Positions 1 through 13,890 of a stretch of DNA of 64,000 nucleotides are shown here, one piece after another (position 1 is the first letter of the stretch; each line of letters begins with the position of its first letter). The notes beneath the pieces were generated by a model, which was not told the origin of the DNA, did not search any database, and saw only the letters and a program-made list of their open reading frames with translations. Origin of the DNA: Saturnia japonica (lineage: Eukaryota > Arthropoda > Insecta > Lepidoptera > Saturniidae). The position numbers and the translations under genes were made by a program. The stretch covers positions 992,001 through 1,056,000 of the forward strand of contig CM065322.1 of the NCBI GenBank assembly GCA_033032175.1, read 5' to 3'.

Positions 1-34
1 GTATTTCATTATCTCCTAAACTATGTTCAAATAA

Positions 35-475
35 CATTTTATAAACAGCAAAATTTAACTTCATAAAATTTTCTTTAGAATGAGTAACTTTTGTTTGTAA
101 GGGTCAATATACCATGTTATGTTTAAAAATAATGTTCATAAATCACTTTTTAATTTTTACAAATTGTTTTTCACAATACAGCTTATTGTGGTTTATCTAT
201 AAGAGATAGGCATATGCTATCGCGGTCTTTTTTGCCAGTCACCACCCACCAGCGCCAGTGAATTCGGATAGAGCACTTTGGGAGGGCATCCACATCTGAT
301 TTGCTTAACAAAAATCAATATTTAAGGAGCTATACGCTAATATTAGATATCCTATACTATTCCTCGCGAGTCTGGCTATCATATACAAACAGAGTTTTTT
401 TTCTAATCCGATAGTTTCAGAGATTAGCGTATTTAAACAAATAAAAAACTCTTTCGCTTTACAATAATAGGTATA
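35..475. repeat. dispersed repeat, copy of 57000-57500
   Basis: Shared features in the same order include 'tcataaatcactttttaa', 'aagagataggcatatgctat', 'aaaaatcaatatttaagg' and 'tcctcgcgagtctggctatc', all repeated with substitutions and small indels at 57000-57500. No coding capacity. It is probably a non-autonomous mobile element; its termini were not resolved. Confidence 0.8.
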
Positions 476-1985
476 GATGTACCTATTCCATATTTAATTT
501 AAAACGAGTAAAATGGTAATAACTAAGCCCTACCTCATTGTTGCCGTTCAATAATTAATTTAATATGAAATCACAACAACTACATTCCACAAATTCCACG
601 TGACGTTTTTTTATTTCTATTATCTAAATCAATTTAATAATCCTCATAAAGATATATCAACGCACTGACTGTAATAATATCATGAGGTCGAAAATACCCC
701 ATACTGTACCAGATAAAATATTCTTAGAAACACAATGAAGGTGTCAGAATTATTATAATATTCTGTAGAATTTATACATTATTTAAATAAAATCAATTTT
801 ACTTAAATCACAATAACCAGTTTCTTAATTCTTAATCTAATTTCAAAATCGTGTAACGTCACAAAAAAGCAAGACAGCTAATGGATTTTAAATAACACGT
901 AAACACGTTGCAGATGTTGTCAAATTTCAAAATATATACTACATGAGTGAACTACGACCCGGGACATCGCCACACTGTTGCGTGTTTACAATCATCAAAG
1001 AAATAATAAGGCTTATGTAAAAACAAAAAAAATAATTCTTCAATTTACAATCCGACGCGTCCAATTGTATTGTCGCATGACATAACTCATGAATGGAAGC
1101 GATTAATACAATCGATACGTTATGTAAACGACTGTTGGAATTAAAAAGTTGTATTCGAGTTGTTTTCTGGCGAGGATGTGTTTGTTCTCGGGGTCGAGGT
1201 CAATGTGATGTTTCTGAACGGACGGTATGTGAAAGTGTTGCGTATTTTTTGCATATCGTTTTTTTTTGTTTTTAAAAAATTGTTCTGACCTTTGTAGTAT
1301 CTTTTAGAATCAGCCTATATACTCTCCGTTTTCAGACTAATATAATGAAAAGTTACATAAATATATGTAAATAATGAAAACGTAAAAACATAAAAACTGA
1401 TTTTAATTTTGATATAAAAAATAAAAGAAATTAAATTAGTATTTGATTTAGTTTCCAAAGAACACTAATCTTTCTGGAACAAAGTGACTGAACTTGCGAG
1501 TTATTTTTAGGGGGTTTTTATGGCATATCTAACAACTTTTGTAGATTTTTGTAAGTATTGATGTTTTGAATTATTTATCTAATTATTTTTTTTCAAAGAT
1601 TGCTATCGAGTTGTCTACTTATTAAACTTTAAAAACAATTAAAATAGTACTTTTTAACAATAAGTAAATAATTTTATTAACACTAGTACAAACAAATTTA
1701 TTTCTGAATAAATTGCGACAACTGTTTATGTTTATATTTTGTTACTTCAAACACTAGCAGGTAAAAAACAATGAAAACAGTGTCCCAACCTGTGGTATTT
1801 ACTTAACTCTTGAAACATCAAATTTCTATTGAATACTATTGTGAAAAGGCGTTATTAAATATTGTGTGTCACAAAACATAAATATAGTTTCTGCAATGTT
1901 TTATGGTCAATAAATATTTCGTACACGTCTATTTGCATTCTCTCAATGCGCTTGTAAAACCTAAGCGATAATAGTCCAGTGGAAA
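476..1985. other. AT-rich sequence, no gene seen
   Basis: Low-complexity AT-rich DNA. The 60-residue frame at 1093-1275 is Cys/Val-rich, ends in a poly-T run and resembles no protein I know. No splice-supported exon was recognised. Confidence 0.6.
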
Positions 1986-2130
1986 AGCGCTCGAACGCCG
2001 CTGTGGATTCGAACTTTGCAATGAGCTCGAGCTTTCAGTCAAATTAAACTTCATGAAGCCACCTGCCACATCCTGGTTGTAGCACATTTTTAATACTTAT
2101 TTAATACTCTACTCACTATAGCGCGTGATT
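1985..2130 (+). repeat. SINE fragment (tRNA-related, SINE-2 group)
   Basis: Contains 'gattcgaactttgcaatgag' followed by 'ctcgagctttcagt', a degenerate pol III B box and the body motif shared with the copies near 21660, 22930 and 37740. Truncated and diverged. Confidence 0.6.
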
Positions 2131-3425
2131 TTATGTAAACAAAAAAACTGGCGTTTTTAACACTAAGATACCTGTCACTAGTAGTCCCATATATGTAACT
2201 TTACTTATCAGAATGCAAATTCATAGTAATTTAAATGATTATAAATTTTACTTTATGCCTAAAACTTGAGGAGAATACTTAAATCTGAGGAGTTAAAATC
2301 ATTTGATAAGTTCAACACAACACGGAAACTCGAGTGCGATCAATGGCAGCTATAACACAGCAAAATTTAAAACATATGATTTTTAGCATTTTGATAGCAT
2401 TATAAAGGATTATCTGTTACAGTTTTATTGTCCTTCCAGGTCTTTTATGTGCAAAGATCTAAATAAAATAGTAGAGGGTTTAATATATATTTCATAATAA
2501 AAAAGTAAAATTCTAATATTAAATCTTTAGCTCTATAAGTATGGTACCTGTGGCACTTAAAAGTTTTTATGTAAAAGAGCGCATTTTATGGTTAGCTTAT
2601 ATACAGTCTCACCTTATAATAAATAGAATACCATCGCAAAATTAACCTTCTCAAATTATTAACTAGTGCCTTGAAAAATCTACTTGCTGTAATAATCTCT
2701 CATTCAAGGCTTACTCTATTATTATTCCCGCACATAATATGGTTACTTAATATTTGGCAAAGTTTAAACAAAAAATAATTTACATACCAAATTTCAAAAC
2801 TACATACCTATGTGTACATTAATCAATAAATTATAGTTTTTATATACACATAATATGTATATTACAAAGCAAATGATACGTTATGATATATTATCCATTG
2901 ATACCACATAAGCCTATACAATAATACAGAGGCGATTGAAAAGGTTATTATTCGCTAAACCAACTTTACATACGATGTGTTATTGCAAAAGTTCGATCAC
3001 TGGGATATTATGGACAAAAGTTTAATCGATATTACAGAGGTCACTGATGCAATTAACTAAAGCTACAGGTTAACAACTTAATATCTCATCTAATGTTATA
3101 AGTAATACAGTTGAAGATGAGAGGTCTAAAAAGAATACAGACTCTCAAGTGCAATTGAAGAGAATTATTTGCGGGATCTCGATCTCTCATGTAATGGATT
3201 ATATATTTATTAATAAACTTATGTTTTTTAATTTTACATTATGTACTAATGATGGCATTTTACGTGATGTAGTCATTTTCTTCTGAACAAGTGAAGCAAT
3301 AACTGTCCGTGATATTTATTTTCATTTTGTGTTTGGCGACAGTCTGTAACACTTGAGCGTAATATTAGAAAATTATAGTTTAATCGAAAAATCATCATAA
3401 ACAATATATTATGTATTATAACATA
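2130..3425. other. AT-rich sequence, no gene seen
   Basis: No extended reading frame, exon-like GC rise or clear repeat was recognised in this stretch. Confidence 0.55.
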
Positions 3426-3525
3426 ATATAACATACCATACCATCACGCCTGTATCCCCGAAGGGTTAGGCAGAGGTGTACTAATGTACACTCACAGTTC
3501 GCTGAGTACTAACATGGTATATCTA
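3425..3525 (-). repeat. SINE fragment (SINE-1 group)
   Basis: 'ccatcacgcctgtatccccg aagggttaggcagaggtgta' is the reverse complement of the 3' part of the SINE at 11281-11495, including the conserved 'gttcgctgagt' segment. Only about the last 100 bases remain. Confidence 0.75.
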
Positions 3526-6240
3526 TTTATCTTCTATATATGTATATAAAAGGTTAATACTAATTGACTGACATATAATCGCACGCTACTACAAGGACAT
3601 GTGAATAGTCAGCATTTATCAATGTCTTGTTCCCCATGGTCTCTTAACAACTTTTTATTTTTCATGAATAACATAATATATACATTTCTCTTGTTCCCCT
3701 GGAAGACTGGTAGAGAATGTTTTTTAGCATTAAGTCCTCCAATTGTATTTTTTGTATAGTAAAGAATAACATTTTAGTAAGTAACAGAATTTTAAATAAA
3801 AAAATCTCGATGCAAGTGCCAGCTCGTCCGACATGTGTGCTATTGCATTCTTTTCTATGTATATCAAGTTATCAAATATTTGGGTCCGTCGCTAATTGGT
3901 TGATGAGTTGATTCGTGGATGATCATATTGTCGTGTATTGCTTATTGATATGTTAGTCGCATATTTTGCCGAATAAATTGAATACAAATACGCAAACACG
4001 AGTAACCGAGTGAAGTGTTTCCTTAATATTGTAGTCGACACAATAACAAAGTGTAATACAGGAAGAACAAATTAAAATAAGTTTACCACTGCATTTTCAC
4101 CTACAAGTCATCCACGATAAATCATTTACAACATAAATTAATGATACATTATATTCTATAGTATTTAAATATAAAATTGTTTATGTATACGATTTGTTAT
4201 ACTCGACACAAGCAGGACAGTCAGCAGTTTAGACTCAGTGACCATTCTACCAGTGGTAGTCTAATTAATCTCACCTCAAATTCTGCTAAAGATCCATTCG
4301 GCTGCCTAAAGATTATTTTAATTTTGTAATATAATTCAAAATAAACTAAAGTACAATTATAGTTTTTCTTAAACTAATCTCGAGGCTCTATAACAGACTA
4401 CAGCGCTAACATAACACTTTTTTTCCTTGGTGTTGGTTAATCTCGAAATACAGGGCCTACGTCCTAGTGTCGCATTTTTCACGTCCTGTACCTACATAAT
4501 TTGAATTTTGTAATAAAGTTTTATTTTATTTTATATTTTCTAGCAGTTGTTTATCTAGCTGTCACCCACAAGTTGAAAATTTATTGTCAAGCATCTGTTA
4601 GTGTGTTCTCGATCAGCACTTGAGTAAGATTGTGATCAATGATTTAACTATAAGTACTTTGATAATAAGGTTAAAGAAATAATGTTGTGTAATATTTACA
4701 TTTACAGATCGTTGATAACATAGTGAGTACGCTACTTTAATAATGAAAAAATCGTGAGCGACCTCTATAAAATAAAATATAAGCTTAAAAATTTCAGTTC
4801 ACTTATAATGTCAACCGAAGCCCATAATTATATGATGAAAAATAAAAATTGGATTTTTTTAAACATTGTGGAATTTGGAAATAATTTGAGAGGCCTTTTA
4901 ATTTTTTTATTGTTTTGAGTCTTTGTGATAATTATTCAAATAATATGCGTTTGTTAAGTATATTAAAACTCGCTTATTTTGGAGTATGTTGCGGTGGACG
5001 CGTGTACCGTGCGCACGCCAGTCTACAACACCAAAGATAAGGGAAAATGTCACGAAGCGAGATTACTCGACAAAAGTATTTGACATTTCCTCACGATTGC
5101 TTTGTTTTTTTTTTTCGTCGATGTATACTATAACATATGTTTCGTTATTAAGTTAAAAGATCAACGAGTCACTGGAGACACTAATTAAAAAAGTTGTAAA
5201 GAAAAATCTTGATTAGTTACTTTATTTTCAGTGTAGTAATTGGTAACAAGGTATTTTAACGTTCATTAGTGCCTTCTAACCGCTTAAATCGAATAAAGAT
5301 TTTTTTTTTGTTTTTGTACAATTTTATATTTGTAAAGTTTTAATGTATCGCTTGAACTAAGAGAAAATGCAGGCCACGGCTTTTAGTTTATACAAATGTA
5401 ATGACCCTGGCTAATGCCATTATAACAAATAGTTTTATACAATACAATCTATATACACCACTGAAATGTTCCTATGTTTTTTTTTTCATAAATTAATTGT
5501 TATAATGAGAACTTTTTCATATTACTCAAATTGCCAGTTACATTGCGGTTATCGTACATCTAGCAAACAAATAGGAAAAATAAATAAAATAAAATAAAAA
5601 TATGTAGGCATAGCAAATTCATACTTATATTATTCTTAATAAGATATTAAGATCGATCTAGTTTTGGTGGAAAAAAGGGGAATACAAAACTAAGATTTTA
5701 TAATAATTATTCCGAGCTGCAGTTGTCTTTTTCGCACTATATTTGGTCGTAGAGGTATAAGTCATAGATTTAAGATTACTGTTAAAATCTATTCTTCGAA
5801 AGATGATGCCGACTGCGTATCCTCAACAAGGTACTTCATTTTGAATTTTGAATCCGATAGTTTGTTTCGGTTAGAAACATAAAAATAACAAAAGCACTCA
5901 TGAAAGCCCATCCTATCAGCAGTTATGAAACATGACTTTATTGAGAAATGACAAGGATATCAGTGGCATATATATTTCTATGCAAAAAATTGCGTGATAT
6001 AATCCTGACATCTACGAATTTTACAGCGCAAGAATTTAATTATAATATCGAACAGAATTCCCCAAGAATTATTAATGTTATTGTTAGCAGGTAAACAACA
6101 ATATTAATGTAGGCAATGATATATATTGTTTGTCAAGTAATAAGATTCAATATTCATTAAGATTTAAACCTCTCGACGAATTTATAAGCGTTTAGTTAGT
6201 GAATTCAAGATTCAATAAAATTTAAATATGTTGAATAAAT
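3526..6240. other. AT-rich sequence, no gene seen
   Basis: Mostly AT-rich. The 64-residue frame at 3717-3911 is not recognisable. A short GC-richer patch at about 4985-5035 (gcggtggacgcgtgtaccgt) has no associated frame. Confidence 0.5.
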
Positions 6241-6244
6241 TTTA

Positions 6245-6480
6245 TTAATTTCGATGTGGTAGGGTTTTGCCGAATTGGTCCGCGATCACCGCGGTGCTCG
6301 TGTTGAAATGTCCGTCATGGTGACTCGATTTGAGTGTCGCATTTCGGGATTAGCCTGTGCATAACCAGACATTTATGAAGGCTGGTATGACAGCAGCGAC
6401 CGTCGATGATTTGGATTATACTATGGTCACCATCAGGTATACTAAAGTCAATTTGCCGTAATTTGTAGTAACACGTGGAA
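6245..6480 (+). repeat. SINE-4 group copy
   Basis: Carries 'ggctggtatgacagcagcga' and 'ccgtcgatgatttggatta', then 'aaagtcaatttgccgtaa', the body and tail shared with copies at 44200-44330, 45165-45295, 53400-53680, 60850-61120 and 63150-63240. Confidence 0.75.
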
Positions 6481-9400
6481 TACAAAAAAAAACTCGTATT
6501 TAAAAAAGTTAATAATAAATTGTAATAGCTCTATTAACGGTGTAGTTATTTCCGTTTTTGTGTATTTTTCTAAATATTCGCATATAAACTTGACAATATA
6601 ACTCACAAATGAATACAATAATTTTAAAATAATGTAATCACTTACCTAAATCGGCTTCTCACGGCAGCAATACGCAAACGGCGTTATGTCACTTGTCACA
6701 AGAATAATTATATATTAAATAATCACATATACTCTGTTATACTTTGGTATACTTTCAGATTGCTTGTCATAAATTAAATAATAAGTAAGTTATATTTACT
6801 ATAAAAATATTTACAACTTATAATTTTTTTATGAAATGCTTAGAGTAGAAGAAATTACTTCGTGTGTCACTCATGACGTTATTATAGACTGACTTATGAA
6901 TAAGTGAATACTAGATAGTCATCTGCGTGTCAGACTGACCAAAACGAACGCTGGATACTAACCATCGCTAATATGGAAGATGGAATGTGAATATCATTAA
7001 AAAGTTCGAATCTAAATCATAAAAATGGATCTGTCGATATGTTCTGGTGGCTTGAAAGTAGTTATATATACGTCCCGTTGTAGCCTTTGCGTGTTACTCT
7101 GGGGACATTGTCATTATACGTCAAGTGATACTATTGTTTAATAAATATATATAACAAGACATCAATTCACATTGTATACATACATATACAGTTAAGTGTT
7201 CCTACTATTGTGCGTTGTTACAAAATAGTTCGTAATACTCATATATCCCTATACTTCTCTATAATTTGCTAACCTCATCAGACGTCAGAATGTCTTAAAC
7301 TCTGGATTTCTTCAGAAGAATCCCGAGATATATTTAGTGTTGACGACAAGGATTGTTAGAACAGTATCCGCATCTCGTAAAAGCTTTTTATTACAATTTT
7401 TACTAGTCAGATAAAAGGTGGTAAAGCCAACTGCTTACAACTGATAGATAAACTCATAAAACGATTCCTCATTGTATAATGACGAGACAAAAAGCAAGTG
7501 TCGACCGCGGAATAGACACAATGTCTTCTCACGCTACCGCCGCGCTGGCAGCCCTTGCGCAACTTCTATATAATTATCTTTTTACACATTTCGGACAATG
7601 TCTAACATATTTGACAAGGCAACGTTTTTGAGAAAATATTACAATTAAAAATAACGAAAAAAAATATATATGAAAAATTTGTTACACTATTGTTTGATCT
7701 CGAGCGGTCGCGTCGATAACAGTGAGGTTACGAGTAAGTCGGTCAGGGTGTGTATCTGACAAATAATAATTTGTGTGAAAAAAATGTAATTCTCAGAGTA
7801 AATGAACACGGTTATTGTAGGTCTCCTTGCAACTATGCGCTCAAAAATTCACTTAGATGGTTAAAAAACAGAAACCATTTATATTACCTCTCTTTCTGTA
7901 AAATGATATAATGATGCACAACTATATATTTTTTTAATTAACGCAATTGGCCTGAAGCGTCTTAATAGCTAAGGTTTGAGGCAAGCACAGAAGGTAATCA
8001 GTTGAAATGACAATCAGTGTAAGAGTATTAAAGTCTCCGAACCTAGCCTTGGAAGCTAACTATATTTTTTTTACAAATACTAATATATATTTTTATTCAG
8101 ACTTGTTGGAACAACTACAGGTATGTAGTATAGTAAATTTTTTATATATCTCATTTTTAGAGTAGATTTTCAAATGAGTCAATTCAATTAATTTTATTTA
8201 CTGTGTAATAACATCTATAGTTTTTTCATAAACTATTATAACTAATTATAATCATAATAATAATGAATATGTCTTTATATGTCTTAACCTTCATTTAAGG
8301 GTTTATTCCCTACGACCAACATGCGATAATAACTTTATCAATTATGTACATTTTAAAAGTATTTCTGTAGATATGAGTATAATAATAAGAAAATTACAGA
8401 TATTTTTCTTATCTATTTTTCTCAGTATGACAAAAAAGACAAATTAATTTCGCAAATGTTTGTTTAACAATACAAATGGCTATTTAATAAATAAATAAAA
8501 AACAAAGTTAAAACGTTTAAATTTTTTTAAATTAATGTTGATTTTTGCAGTTTAAATATTATTTCTCGAATATAAATGACAGCTGTATTTATATTTGACA
8601 CACTTATTTATTAGTAATCATCATTATTTTAATATTCTAATATTACTCTGTCAAAGATGAGGTGCATTTATCAAAACACATTCAAATCATAAAACAGTCA
8701 TTGGCTTTCTTTACTTTTCAATTGACATACATTATAATCTATATATGTATATATATTTTACATAGTTATGCCACATAATTGAACAAAATATTACTTTTAA
8801 TTTGTGAAATTTCAAATATTTTTTTATCAAAACCTTTTAATTCAAATACAGTTAATTGTATGCATTATCATAAAAATATATTTCATTTGTGAATATAAAA
8901 ATGAAAAAACTAAAAGTTTCTACCTGTATAGTAGAAACCAGAGAAATCATAACAAATTACTATTTTATCAGAACAAATATAAATTTCCTCATTGAAAAGA
9001 TAATTCTATAAGTCGCTTGGTTAGCTACCACCTTCAGGATGAAAATCTGTCATCTGATCAAGTAGTTATCTAGGGTCAGCGTATCATCAACTTCGTCTAC
9101 GTGTTCACTTAACATAAGGTAAAATTTTGTTCAATTCGAAGTTTAGGAATCAAGAAATGCTTAAAGAGTTATTTTTGTAAAATAAAATAAAAACATACCT
9201 TATTTTTCAAGCCTACATGCATAATTGGTATTAAAAAAAAAAAAAAATTGTTGTGGTCATTAAAGTAATTTATAGAGATGAAGTAAAAATAGTAAAGGTT
9301 TTAATTAATTTAAGTTTTGAATAATGCAATTATGAAAGTTGAAATATCAATAATATTTATATCAAATATTCAAAAGTATCACACCAAATATTAAAACAAT

Positions 9401-9834
9401 ATGAATAGGAGAATGTTTATATATTGGTACATATTGGCAGGAGGAATTTAATTCTGATATGATTGAACTCAAATTGAAATAATATGTATTAGTGGCATAT
9501 ATATGATAAATTACAAGTTAAAATAGGTACAAAATTAACATGGTTTCGTTTTTAGTTTTTTCATCTCTCAGTCGTATGGAAAGTTTAAATTATAATTCAA
9601 ATGAATGGAAATGTAACACTATTTTTGATAGTCGATCATAAAATTTTAAGATTATTATTTACCACTAATAACAATTTTAAAGTCATGTTTTTATTTTGAT
9701 ACAAAAACGTACAAAATAGTGCTTATGAAAATTCAATTCAAGTATTCATTGAAATAAAAATAAATAAATAAGATTTTTTTACAAAGCATATTTTATATTA
9801 CTTATTTCGTACGAAAACAGTAGATATTATTAAT
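6481..9834. other. AT-rich sequence, no gene seen
   Basis: Very AT-rich with long A and T runs (for example about 9233-9247). A GC-richer segment at about 7500-7560 and another at about 7700-7750 stand out, but neither has splice-supported coding potential. The 63-residue frame at 8804-8995 is Lys/Asn/Ile-rich and looks random. Confidence 0.5.
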
Positions 9835-10025
9835 AATTTCTGGGTGACCTAGCTTTGCTAGGTGTCTTATAGTATAAAAATACATCTATCTAGGTAAACT
9901 TGGAATTTAAAACATTATCTAATTACAAAGTTTCATCCAAATCATTGGAGCCGTTTTCGAGAAATCTATTACATTTATATATATATATACAAGAATTGCT
10001 CACTTAATATAATAAGATATTATGT
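9835..10025 (+). repeat. short dispersed repeat ('ggagccgtttycgagaaa' family)
   Basis: 'ctaggtaaacttggaattta', 'gtttcatccaaatcattgga' and 'gccgttttcgagaaat', ending 'cacttaatataataag', recur in the same order at 17360-17530. Non-coding; probably the tail of a mobile element. Confidence 0.75.
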
Positions 10026-10157
10026 ATGTATGAAAATATTTGTTCAAATTTTTATACCGAAGTTCATAGTGAAATAAAATATGCAAAAATACAATATAAA
10101 TAATAATAAACAAGCAAACTGAAAATACATAACGAAAAAAAAAACTTGAAAATTTAC

Positions 10158-10225
10158 CGGTAAAGTTGTTAAACGGATCGCGCGTAAAGATGCGCACGCG
10201 ACGGTCGAAAGTCCGCGAAGACTGA
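10158..10225 (-). promoter_or_regulatory. candidate transcription start and non-coding first exon (minus strand)
   Basis: A CpG-dense island about 100 bases long (about 10165-10285) sits in AT-rich DNA. On the minus strand it holds an arthropod initiator TCAGT (10225-10221), then 'cgcggactttcgaccgtcgc', and a clean splice donor TTACCG/GTAAAT with the exon edge at 10158. This layout fits the first 5' UTR exon of a minus-strand gene lying to the left, mostly outside the window. No downstream coding exon was found, so the call is tentative. Confidence 0.3.
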
Positions 10226-10599
10226 ACACAATCACGCGCGCGCTACCTCACTAGCTCGATCGGGTCGGTGGAAAGGACCATCCCCGGCTGTTTTCTTTAT
10301 TAAGTAAACTTTATACCAAACCGTTCGACCTACCTATATACCTATACATAAATATTACTAGAAAGCATCCTTACATACTTCTAAACTAGGGTTTACCTCG
10401 CTGCTTCGCGTGGGTTAAAATAATATAATTACACGAACAATGGCTTAAAATGTAAAAAATGATAAACATGAACATGTTTTTTATTAGTTTGAGTTTCATA
10501 TAAGTATAGTCACGCTGATTAATCCATCTATCTATCTATATGAATAAATCTGTTGTCATATCTGTACATTTAATATTTTTCCAAATTTTCCTATAGTTA

Positions 10600-10756
10600 T
10601 ATTATTAAATGACAATGATCACGAATATCTTCTAAAAATTTTAACTAAATAACGGCTTGATCCGATTCTTATGAAATTTCGTACACGGGAAGTATTACAG
10701 GATGTCAATAATTACTGCGTAAAAAACGTGTGTGGAGCCGCGGGCACACAGCTAGT
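10600..10756 (+). repeat. mobile-element tail ending in 'cgggcacacagctagt'
   Basis: 'ttgatccgattcttatgaaa' followed by 'gtgtggagccgcgggcacac agctagt' is the common 3' end of a dispersed lepidopteran repeat also seen near 18780 and 21240. Non-coding. Confidence 0.65.
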
Positions 10757-11280
10757 TTTTTTTATAAAATTATCAATTGCTGTACTTATCGTTAGTTACT
10801 AATGTAGAATTTATTAATATAATTTTAAACTGATTATACCAATGAATTATTACTGTAATGTCCTTGGTCTGTCTTATGAAAAATAAAAATATAAACTTTC
10901 AATACATAATTTAAAAAATGCTTAAAACAAATAGTATTTCAAAACTATAAATTGCAAATCTAAAAGGAAACTTCAAAGCTTTCTATTTCTTCCAAAGATC
11001 TCTTGCACGCAAGGGTCTTGAGATTTCAGGATGTCCATACATTACTATGATAATTCTATTGGTAATAAATTCAATGAAGAAATACATAAACGACTTTACT
11101 TTCTCGTTAAAGTTTGTAGAAAAAAAGTATAAAACATCGTCATACAAAAGACTTCAACGCGATTGCGATCTTTTAATGAGTGAAGTGAAGATTCCTTTAA
11201 AAAATGCATGTTATTCTACAAAAATACTAAAATATATACTTAAAATAAATACTGAAGTGTTAAATATTTAATTCGATTGC

Positions 11281-11497
11281 TATGAGCGAGGTCCTGGGTT
11301 CGATTCCCAGGTCGAGCAATGTGTTAATGGGTTTTTCCTATGAAATTCTCAGTGGAAGCTCGGAGTTTGTCTTCGTGCTCAATTAATGGCAATAGGCTCG
11401 CCCCCTATTACATGGGACCTAAAAACATACTCAGCGAACTGTGGGTACACCTCTGCTTAACCCTTCGGGGAATACAGACGTGATGGTATGTGTAAAT
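11281..11497 (+). repeat. tRNA-derived SINE (SINE-1 group), near complete 3' part
   Basis: Begins with the pol III B-box-like 'ggttcgattcccaggtcgag' and runs through 'aagctcggagtttgtcttcg', 'tattacatgggacctaaaaa' and 'aacccttcggggaatacaga'. The truncated inverse copy at 3425-3525 confirms it is dispersed. Confidence 0.8.
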
Positions 11498-11628
11498 ATT
11501 TAATTATAGAAAATACTATATTTTGGAAATAGTTAATGTAGATATAAGTTATATCTGCGTAATACAGTATTCTTATTGAATTTTCGTTTTGATGTAATTT
11601 GCGTATTACATAATGTATATTAATATTT

Positions 11629-12036
11629 TAGATTCTAACCATATTTGTAGCAACTCTTCAATCATCATTGAAAACAATAAAAACATGCGTCTTTTTTCAA
11701 CAAACCATGATCTCAGCCTACTTTCTATTTAGATATATAGCTCAAGTTTCCGCCCAGATACTTGCATATAGAACCTTGACCCCGTTATGGAGGAGCACTC
11801 AATTCCATTATTTATTGGTTATGAATTATAATCAACTATTATTATTTATTTTTATAGTCGCTCGGCCCATAATAACAGCACTAATTGTAAATACATTAAA
11901 AACCAAGAACAAAGCGACTGTTAAAAAGGAATATCGATCAACAGTGACCACAGCAAAAGCCTCCATGTATATCCAAAACGCAAACTTCTATTTCATACTA
12001 ACTATGGCTGCAGCTCCATTCGTGTTGACACCATAA
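11629..12036 (+). CDS. unidentified hydrophobic ORF or terminal exon
   Basis: An open frame of about 135 codons starts right after TTTTAG (possible splice acceptor, exon start 11629) and ends at TAA. It reads 'ILTIFVATLQ...' and contains hydrophobic stretches such as 'LVMNYNQLLLFIFIVARPII' and 'NANFYFILTMAAAPFVL', with a Lys/Thr-rich hydrophilic loop between them, so it looks like part of a multi-pass membrane protein. The frame at 11047-11271 (74 residues) could be an upstream exon, but a SINE lies between. The spacing of the loop and the last helices is faintly like an insect gustatory receptor C terminus, without the usual final motif. It may be a decayed gene or chance. Confidence 0.3.
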
Positions 12037-13890
12037 TTATAGTTTATTTATGAAGGTACGCATGGCATCACTTAACATTTACTTATTATATATTTGGTAG
12101 TTATGACGACAAAATTATTTATTTCGAAAAGGAATAATGTTATAAAGATTGATTTCCCCTTAAATACATTAAACATTTTTTAATTGTTTGATTGTTTTTC
12201 GTTATCGGTATTGTAAAGAATTACGCGCTGACCATAATTTTTATTTAGTCTGTGTTTTAGTTTTATTAACATGTCAAAATAACGCTGTCGCAAATGTGCA
12301 CATATTCTGTCTGTGGATAATACTTGACTAAGGATTAATCTGTTATTGCGTAACTAATCCGATGACCCGCAGTTACAAAGCGTCTGTAACGAGCTATACC
12401 TGTCAGTACAAGTGACCTGTATTTAATCAAATTCATTGTATAATTTCTAAAGCATTAATTTTCTATAAATTTCCTTGTTAATATAATAAGTTTGTCATTT
12501 TGGTATAACGAATAACTTATGTCAACACACTAACTTGAAAATTAAAAGAATACGAATTACTGTTTCAATTACCGAATTTATGGGAAGCTCGATTTAGCCT
12601 CTCAGATTATCTCAGGTTACGGTCGGGATTAAAATTTACTATTTAATTGAAAATTTGCTTAATTTTATTTTTGTGCGTGTCTATTTTTAGACTAATTAAG
12701 GCTCCATTAAGGCACCCGTAACCGTAAAGCAGTTGTTAAAAAGAAAAAAATCTGTAACACTGAGAAAAATCGGAAAGAAATTTGTTCACTTTTCTGACAA
12801 TAGGTTTCTTTTCAAAATAAAATGATATTTTATAAATTAATTTATGTTGAAATAATAGTTTTTGTATAAACTAATTACAAGAAAAAAAAAGTTGGCACTG
12901 ATAGTGATAGATAATCATAAGAATCCCACTTGATAATTGACTTGATGGTGAAACAGTTCAGCCTCCACAACTTCTCCATAAACCAGACCATTGTTCTGAC
13001 TATAGCATAAAACACGCCTATCTTTGTATCTAATTACTTCAGTCGGTATTTGTATGTTTGTACGTAACACTACACTCCTAGGTTTATTTTTCGAAATATC
13101 GAAGATATTTTTATTATATACTGACCTATAAAGGCCTGACTATCTATCTTATAAATCTAATAGATATAAATTTATCTATAATAGAATAGTCTGTCAAACC
13201 ATTGTTCTCAAGTAATAAAATACAGTCACACACAAATGTCTGGCAAAAGATTTTGAACTTAAGGGTGGCCAGTATGACAAATGGGCCCTTAAGTTTGTTT
13301 TATAATCTTGCCATGATAGCATCACAACAATTCCCTTCGAGTATAGCTTAGGATCAGAACTCGAAACTACGTCCCAATAAGGCACCTAATCAGACTACTA
13401 CTAAAAAGACAGCATAATGTTTAACTTCGCAAGTAAACTAAGTAAAATCACAGACATAAACTAGTGCAATAAAACACTCACATCAGATAATATCTGAATA
13501 GTTCAAGGATTATGATTATATTATTAGCTAGCGAGTATGGCTAATCTCACTGACAGATGTCTGTCCGTCTGTCCGTCATGCAATACGAGTCGACGAAATG
13601 CATTATACAAACAAATTCATTTGTACCAGTAACCACACTGGACAAAAAAATTTCATAGCAAAATATTACCAAACAGGTTTTTTGAAAAAATAAAACATTT
13701 TCTGAAAGTTTTACTTCTATTGCGTGTGAAGTGCACACATGTTTCGTTTTTTTTTTGCGTATCGCAAGTAGTAACGAAGGAATTTTTACTTTCATTATTA
13801 GTTTCCGATTGTAAAGCTATTGAATTATCATTTTTATAATGTTAATATTTTAGGGCAGGACAACCGCCCTGTCCTATTGGTTCACGCCCT
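12037..13890. other. intergenic, no gene seen
   Basis: AT-rich, with no exon-like segment. The frames at 13194-13385 and 13547-13795 (minus) lack recognisable similarity and splice support. The latter is crossed by a poly-T run. Confidence 0.5.

Noticed and set aside
11281..11320. Possible tRNA gene with ggttcgattcc
   Set aside because: The B box is good but the 5' half of a tRNA is absent and the sequence continues into a SINE body found elsewhere.
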